Origin: an uncultured Collinsella sp.
Lineage (GTDB): Bacteria; Actinomycetota; Coriobacteriia; Coriobacteriales; Coriobacteriaceae
Direction: 5' to 3'
Length of the DNA: 64,000 bases
Assembly (NCBI GenBank): GCA_900768265.1
Contig: CAAGCF010000006.1
Span: 1-64,000 of the forward strand
The notes under the pieces are model-generated. The model was not told the origin of the DNA. It saw only the letters and a list, made by a program, of their open reading frames with translations, and did no database searches. Made by a program: the position numbers and the translations under genes. The stretch's first letter is position 1. Every line of letters starts with the position of its first letter. This document shows, piece by piece, positions 60,601 through 64,000 of this stretch.

Positions 60601-61886
60601 TCGGCATACGTGCCACTCTTGGTGTCAGAGCACTGCCACTGATAGTTGAGCTTGCTCGCGTCGACGAACGCGCCGTACGCGCCGCCCTTCTCCTTGGCGC
60701 GGGCCTTAGCGGTATCCCCCACCGCAAAGACGCTCGTGTTGTCCTTGGTGTTAACGATGGACACGGCCGAAAGCTCGACCGCACCGGCCTGTTTGACCTT
60801 GCTGGAAGTGGTCTTGTTCACCGTGTTGACGCCGGCAGTGGCCTCAACCTTAATGTACTTGCCCTCGAGGTCGTCGCCCACCACGAGCGAAGCACCCGTC
60901 TGCCCCTCGATCTTGGTAAAGCCCGAGTACTGCGAGGCGGATGCGGACCACGTGTAGGCAACCTTGGCGTCGGCAGGGGCTTGCTGATAATAGCTTATGT
61001 ACGGAGTCGCCGTCAGGGTATCGCCTATGTTCGGCGTGTCGCTATTCAGCTTGACGCTGTTAAGCTCCATCTGACCGGCGCCCAGCACGGGGCCAGGAAT
61101 GTAATTGGAGTTAATGCCCGAGCCGGAAGAAACGGACGGACCATAGTAGTCCTTGCCATCAACCGTTACCTTGCAGATGAAGTATTTGCCTTCCATCGCG
61201 GCGGTGACGGTGAGCGACTGCTCGTGGCCTACGACCTCGGTGTAGTCGGCGACATTGCTGCTGGCCCTAGTCGTACCGGCGAGCCAGGTGTAAGTCCAGG
61301 TGCCGGGATTGGCAACGGACTCAGTCGAAGTGCCGTACCAGTCGTCCTCGACCTCATCGTACATATTTGCCCAGAGTGTATCGCCCGCGCCGAGCGCTCC
61401 AGACTTCGTGGAATACGAGTTGTCCTTATCCTTGGCGTCCTGAATGAAGACCTTTGCCTCATCGGAAAGCGTTGTGGCGGAAGCGGCAGCAGCCCCTGTC
61501 TCGCCCTGCTCCGAAGCAACAGGCGTCGCGGCAGAGTTCTCGGACTCAGTCGCGTTGTCTGCGGCGGTGTCAGCACCATTCGCGGCACTCGCAGTTGCGC
61601 CCTGATCTGCGCCGGCGCCATCGGCAGCAGCGCTCGCCGCCGCACTGTTCGCGCCGGTGTCGGCACCGGTGCCCTCGTCGGCCGGCGCGCCCTCGCCGCC
61701 CGTCGCAGCCTGCGCCACGGCCTCGGCAATGCCCTCGGCGCCCTCGGCCCAAAGTTGCGCCGGCGTGGTGCCAAAAGCCATGGCAAAAGCCAGGAACGCC
61801 ACCAGACCGCGCTTGGCTACGCCACGGGCAATCGCCCCATGACGACACCACGAGGCGCGCTGGCACTCGTCCTCAAACATATCCAT
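54699..61886 (-). CDS. Giant cell-surface protein: Ig-like, aBig, 3x DUF4430, beta-propeller, InlB repeat
   Basis: About 2,395 residues. A long signal peptide (core LVAFLAFAMAFGTTPAQLWA) and an Ala/Gly/Asp-rich segment come first. Seven Ig-like repeats of about 100 residues follow (about 149-910; VTYQWQ...DIPGATEATYTV...GKYLRVKV). Then come bacterial-Ig (aBig-type) modules (about 910-1410), three DUF4430 domains (about 1415-1765; each with WxxFVNG, a GxYxLxxGD loop and WCY/WVY/WAY), a PQQ-like beta-propeller (about 1808-2190), one InlB B-repeat (GYTFAGWFTDEACTEAY), a Ser/Gly/Lys linker, a final membrane helix and a KRR tail. No LPxTG. Start MDMFEDEC at 61886 because AGGAG lies 4 bp before; ATG 61967 is an alternative. 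Inferred role: surface cobalamin capture. Confidence 0.8.
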   Translation of the reverse strand: MDMFEDECQRASWCRHGAIARGVAKRGLVAFLAFAMAFGTTPAQLWAEGAEGIAEAVAQAATGGEGAPADEGTGADTGANSAAASAAADGAGADQGATASAANGADTAADNATESENSAATPVASEQGETGAAAASATTLSDEAKVFIQDAKDKDNSYSTKSGALGAGDTLWANMYDEVEDDWYGTSTESVANPGTWTYTWLAGTTRASSNVADYTEVVGHEQSLTVTAAMEGKYFICKVTVDGKDYYGPSVSSGSGINSNYIPGPVLGAGQMELNSVKLNSDTPNIGDTLTATPYISYYQQAPADAKVAYTWSASASQYSGFTKIEGQTGASLVVGDDLEGKYIKVEATAGVNTVNKTTSSKVKQAGAVELSAVSIVNTKDNTSVFAVGDTAKARAKEKGGAYGAFVDASKLNYQWQCSDTKSGTYADIAGATGETLELTDALGGKYLKCKVSSKIGSSSLTNSTGALVAAAGSINVSSVTMSPTSGKVEVGSTITATAKAGSTDVTSDSHVTWQWYKGKSNTASSCNTPIEGETGNTLTVTAALKGCYVVAKANGGYGEQKPYYAAGPVSVAGQVELYDVQFEGSPATNGVRVGDTLKTKVRKKDGSNYHYIDRTDNVTYQWQYANSSSSYDSAYTDIPGATEATYTVDAAYAGKYLRVKVTSENTVSSTQKKSSYGGTQSVAPLGPVTLKGQYKLAGIELADKNVTLSVGSKITPSVQVPGSWSGSTKDVPDDAELTMAWYAKGEGDADWTELTDGIDTTDGSLTISDALVGKRIKVTANALDNTVEWVSSDSVTAAGEYNLLRVIANPQINSDSTHLVSGDSVKATAQAKRADGSTTNGIDVTAQATVAWYAADDAKAPAANWTLLPDMSGAEATVSASAAGKYLKAVATSGSSTVELVSANPVIAAGSLEAAVQKLTDANKQIVVDYSAKGGNVNDALKAQLADLGFTDIDVKVSEGGVAFKAEDAKATVGISDAQDKTNGDVTFFYIDPNDYTGYNIDGLRNADVAFELSRDGKTEYYLPSKSVQVAWDEARVQQMLDDAAEQVAIGYVAGDSAESVTSNLTLPYRAGSKSKFEVEWKSSDRDVIWPSGYGWDDYTGKVTRVSSDRAVTLTATVSFVNGGPSDIEGSHDFTVTVKGDPEKVAADKKALQEKVDAAFTYDNIKYSGTETVADKDGLTADLQMPRTSTLNIDGKYYEVKYSASTDDITFNGYKGTVYQPLPGAEAAKTKITLTVTDKSNAEVTASKTLDFAITPQDQGELDTELSLMEKAKAGYAAAILNGQDANAVSADMHAFQKAYLDADGNLAWSYNKATTDSTSLGIVPVDLPGYDAMSGQDWRLFKSSNSSIVSAENLKVTQPQYNTKVVVSSRLTSEKYARYAERYPDNAAYAKLANQAVSAKITVLGTSGQNDPEVTATCTVIGVDSKGKQQTWAAATQYTLKNGSTAADLSEELFKQAGLKADYDPNGSWGWVLNSITSPFDADRTLAYDHATGAYWQLFINGTAASVGAGKYTLEAGDSVVWCYSKYGDAAPTDQLSVSCTVIGQDASGAQQTWAQPTTALVEEGATAADLSEQVFKQAGIGADVQTGSYGWLLNSLTSPFNKDVTLSTVQVNESTWKSWQFFVNGKMANVGAGNYTLKTGDEITWVYGSDGAMPGQVSVSMEIIGKKGDKAQRWTDPSTQVFVEGTTIKDATAAYFDTLGIKSEMYDQLGFWGVHSLVSPLDGTKLAGAWSYFVNGVPGPQLDSDYVLKSHDEIVWAYAAGDTVPNPDEVVVNPSAPRPSDWKSDWDGKSNAAVENVSTPTGALASSWTFDWKAYSGSAYPNASEPIVVNGNVYLAVNKRLLKIDAESGKVLAESNLKTAVGYTSRPIYANGLVIVPLDGGAVQALTADALTTVWVTDSVSKAAQSNSQLTVDGNYLYVGTVDVDYGKGTYDNGHLTRINILTGAVSWQHVNAGEGYYWTSTTVGDDFVLIPTSSGTVEMLSKSSGAVLGSVSVGAVVNSSCVLSADGSHAYLISRDGKLHVLAISDGDSRSADAASRITEERVVDLGLTGCGCVPTTYDGKLIVGGEANGSAALAIIDLNKDFATTLITTADGSQLTAGILGGIKGAPLVSTQADGTYVYFTVNYGETSDFVNYTSGGGVYRYKLGDAEASGVFSATGHYNCCDSPIACDAKGNLYYINDSGALFKLNAGMKVSFNTGEGSKVDFQTTTANGSVTKPADPTREGYTFAGWFTDEACTEAYKFDAAVTADMTLYAKWTKKAVNPGSNGGSGSNGGSNGNAGAGSGSGNGTNGQQSGGAVAPGQKPVSATTTTETKDDKDSKKNSDKSGKKDKKSDKSSSKSDAGSAAATTAKKSAEAPVQQSGFNPLAIVGVAAGVIGLAVIGVFVFTKRR

Positions 61887-62035
61887 TTGTCTCCTACTGT
61901 CTGCACTTGGAGCATTGCCCAGCGGCTGCCCCACGTCATCGCGCATATTGCGCTCGAGTACCCCCATCGGGGTCCCCCTTCCCTCCAGAGCCCAACGCGT
62001 ACCAGCGGCATGCGCCGCGGCCGCGTGCAAGATGG

Positions 62036-62200
62036 GAGGCGATCCGACTTAACCTTACCGACCCGGGCACGCCGTCCGATCTGCGACGCGACCATCCCGA
62101 GCCAAGAGGAATTACGGTTACTGGTACAGCCGGGGACTTGCACCCCGATTCTCCCAAACACGCAGGAAAACCGCGCATTCGTGCGTCTCCGCACCACCAT
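62036..62200 (-). ncRNA. Cobalamin riboswitch
   Basis: The minus strand shows the B12-box core: GGGAGAATCGGGGTGCAAG, then TCCCCGGCTGTACCAG and TAACCGTAA (62155-62111). This corresponds to the family pattern GGGAA-GGTGxAAxTCC-CTGxCCC-ACTGTxA. Further on, AGTCGGATCGCC (62049-62038) matches the AGTCxGGAxxCC element. It starts at the expected transcription start and lies upstream of the giant DUF4430 gene. The ACC AGTAACCGT part deviates from the most common CCCGCAACTGT. Regulation of translation or transcription cannot be separated by eye. Confidence 0.85.
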
Positions 62201-62225
62201 CTAGGCCATCGATTTTTACTGTCAA
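62198..62225 (-). promoter_or_regulatory. Promoter of the riboswitch-controlled operon
   Basis: On the minus strand TTGACA (62225-62220) and TAGATG (62203-62198) are 16 bp apart. Transcription would begin at about 62191, right at the riboswitch 5' side. Confidence 0.6.
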
Positions 62226-62352
62226 TATGGTAGCACGCAAAAGGGCCCCGCACATAGGCGAAGCCCAAGGTAAAAGCTATGGTTTGCGATAGAAAAGGGC
62301 GCGGATGGAGTGCCGAGCAAAATGATCCGTTTCCCCCGACCCCGGGAAATCG

Positions 62353-63999
62353 CTAACGCTTGCCGCCGTGACTATTGCGCCAGATCTCGCGGCCCAGCAT
62401 CAGCGCCAGCGCCAGCGCGCTCACGTAGCCCATAAAGCCGATGACCGGGATACCAAACACAACCGGCTCGATGCGCGCGTAGTACACCACCGACGAACCG
62501 ATAAACAGACCAGCGATCACAATTGCCATCGACATGCGGTCGATAATTCCACCCAGCTGCCGCAGCGCCTTATCGCTGCTCATGATCTGCGTGTTCACCT
62601 TAAGCTGGCCGCGCGTGAGCATGCGCGACGCCAAACCCAGATACTCGGCCGCCTCGAGCGAGCCTTTTGCCGCTCGATAGCTGCTCGCGGCAAGATCGCG
62701 CCCCATATCGCGCACGCGCGCATAGGTGCTCTTCTCATTTTTGATATGCGTCTGGATGATCTGGATCATGTTGACGTTGGGCATGTACTCGGTCAGCAGA
62801 CCCTCGAGTGTCACCATGCCGCGCGCGAACATTGTCACCACGCTCGGCAGCTCAACGTCGTTTTTGCGCGCCAGGCTTAGCAGCGAGGTCAAAAACTCGC
62901 CGATATCCAGGTCCTTAAGATCGAGCCCCGCAAAGTCGGCAACGATAAAGTCCAAATCGGACAAAAAGGCCGAATGGTCGAGCTCGGCAGAATCGCCGCG
63001 CGTCACGGCAAAGCGCATGAGCGAGTCCTTGAGCTTGGGCACGTCGCCCTCGGCCACGGCGAAAATCATGTCCTTGACGATACCGCGGTCGTGGCTCGAC
63101 ATGCGCCCAACCATGCCCAGGTCAATAAAGTAGACGATGCCGTCCTTGAGGATGATGTTTCCCGCATGCGGGTCGGCATGGAAAAAGCCATCGTCGAGCA
63201 CCTGCGTCGAATAGTCCTCGACAATCGACGAGCCGATTTTTTCCAGGTCATAGCCCTCGGCCACCAAGCGCTCGGGATCGGCGATGGAGATGCCGTCGAT
63301 GTAGTCCATGACCACCACGTGCTCGGTGCAAAGGTCAAGGTACGATTTGGGACACGATACGCCACGCACGCTCTTATGGAACTCATAGAAATCGTTGAGG
63401 TTTTTGGCCTCGGCCAAAAAGTTGGTCTCCTCGCGAAACGAGGTCCACAGCTCCTCGACCACGCCGTGCAGGTCCACAAACTGATCGGTGTTGACGAACT
63501 TGGAAACAATACGCACCACCGAGCGGATGATATCGATGTCCTGCGCCATGACCTGCTGCGCGCCGGGGCGCTGCACCTTAACGGCCACGTCCTCGCCCGT
63601 CACCAAGCGGGCGCGATGCACTTGCGCGAGCGACGCGCTGCCGAGCGGGTTGGGGTCGATGGCGTCGAACATCTGCCCCAGGCGCTGGCCGTATTCCTCT
63701 TCCAGGCAGCGGAGCACCACCTCGTACGGCACCGGCTCTACGTCGGAGCGCAGGCGGCGCAGCTCGTCGCAAAACCGCTGCGGCAAGATTTCGGAGCGGT
63801 TAGCCAGGATCTGCCCCATCTTGACGAACATGGGGCCGAGCTCTTCGAGCAGGCGGCGCAGGCGGACCGGCGTGAGGTTGTCCCACACACGATACTTTTT
63901 GACCAGGCGAACGATCTGCCCGATGCGCTCGCGACGGCCCGCCGGTGTGAGCTGGTATTCCTCGTCCGGCGCCATCGCGTCGGGCTCTTCGGGGACCAT
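62353..63999 (-). CDS. ABC1/UbiB (AarF) family atypical kinase
   Basis: 548 residues visible, reaching the window edge; MVPEEPDAM may be the true start, but the region before it is not shown. Signature segments are LRRLLEELGPMFVKMGQILANRSEILP (the KxGQ motif), GSASLAQVHRARL (the Ala-rich nucleotide loop), VAVKVQRPG (catalytic Lys), FHADPHAGNI and IDLGMVGR (DFG-equivalent). Two membrane helices close the C-terminus (MAIVIAGLFIGSSVVYY and FMGYVSALALALML). UbiB proteins affect isoprenoid quinone or lipid metabolism. The role in this organism is unknown. Confidence 0.9.
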   Translation of the reverse strand: MVPEEPDAMAPDEEYQLTPAGRRERIGQIVRLVKKYRVWDNLTPVRLRRLLEELGPMFVKMGQILANRSEILPQRFCDELRRLRSDVEPVPYEVVLRCLEEEYGQRLGQMFDAIDPNPLGSASLAQVHRARLVTGEDVAVKVQRPGAQQVMAQDIDIIRSVVRIVSKFVNTDQFVDLHGVVEELWTSFREETNFLAEAKNLNDFYEFHKSVRGVSCPKSYLDLCTEHVVVMDYIDGISIADPERLVAEGYDLEKIGSSIVEDYSTQVLDDGFFHADPHAGNIILKDGIVYFIDLGMVGRMSSHDRGIVKDMIFAVAEGDVPKLKDSLMRFAVTRGDSAELDHSAFLSDLDFIVADFAGLDLKDLDIGEFLTSLLSLARKNDVELPSVVTMFARGMVTLEGLLTEYMPNVNMIQIIQTHIKNEKSTYARVRDMGRDLAASSYRAAKGSLEAAEYLGLASRMLTRGQLKVNTQIMSSDKALRQLGGIIDRMSMAIVIAGLFIGSSVVYYARIEPVVFGIPVIGFMGYVSALALALMLGREIWRNSHGGKR

Positions 64000-64000
64000 G

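Larger units (their letters stand above)
61887..62352. other. Leader of the giant gene and divergent spacer
   Basis: It holds the cobalamin riboswitch, its promoter and an expression platform of about 150 nt. That platform includes a CCCCATCGGGG hairpin near 61963-61976. Bases 62226-62352 contain no recognised gene or hairpin before the UbiB-family stop codon. Confidence 0.7.

Noticed and set aside
54699..62030. Start of the giant protein at TTG 62030
   Set aside because: That start lies against the riboswitch and has no ribosome site; ATG 61886, with AGGAG and followed by a typical signal peptide, is better supported.

Overview
The window is a GC-rich (roughly 60-65 percent by eye) chromosomal segment of a Coriobacteriia gut actinobacterium. 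Gene content, Shine-Dalgarno spacing and dense intergenic palindromes fit the genus Collinsella best. That assignment rests on protein flavour and repeat style; no rRNA or other marker is present, and I saw no tRNA, CRISPR array or prophage. About fifty genes are packed on both strands. An IS3-type transposase tail lies at the left edge, and a UbiB-family gene runs into the right edge.

Layout: 1-8.5 kb holds the IS3 end, ATP-type PEP carboxykinase, a lactate permease, a MOP-family flippase, a phosphoesterase and a CPA1 antiporter. 8.7-11 kb is serine synthesis (serC-serA). 11-22 kb mixes an M20 peptidase, a DUF1015-like protein, two histidine phosphatases, a nitroreductase, an HdeD-like protein, a YaiI-like protein, a His-rich metal exporter and a DEDD exonuclease, plus two diverged nuclease-like orphans (11.4 and 20.5 kb) in AT-richer surroundings. 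22-25 kb is a metal-resistance locus: ArsR/CzrA-type repressor, HMA chaperone and P-type ATPase with three matching operators. 25-32 kb has a DtxR-type regulator, HAD phosphatase, ABC-F protein and the complete pstSCAB operon. 32-44 kb has a PepV-like dipeptidase, HAD, DegV, LOG, tgt, SDR, a coiled-coil membrane protein, queA, queH and a zincin. 44-53 kb has a MetRS-like protein, an rRNA methyltransferase, a 56-residue membrane protein, a TIM-barrel-like protein, a second DegV, class III fructose-bisphosphatase and two GtrA proteins. 53.8-62.2 kb is a cobalamin-riboswitch-controlled locus encoding a surface protein of about 2,395 residues and a second DUF4430 protein.

Functional links: PEP carboxykinase, lactate permease and fructose-bisphosphatase fit lactate use and gluconeogenesis. 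tgt, queA and queH belong to queuosine modification. The metal locus is autoregulated. The most interesting locus is the B12-riboswitch operon, whose products carry DUF4430 (transcobalamin-like) domains and look like a surface cobalamin-capture apparatus.

The intergenic DNA is unusual. Several distinct palindromic families recur next to stop codons. Two of them keep their fold while changing sequence: a roughly 140-nt element after the SDR and queA genes, and an AGTTGCGGTG-capped hairpin. This pattern suggests selection on RNA or DNA structure. A three-unit hairpin array with an exact 62-bp period lies near 53.6 kb.
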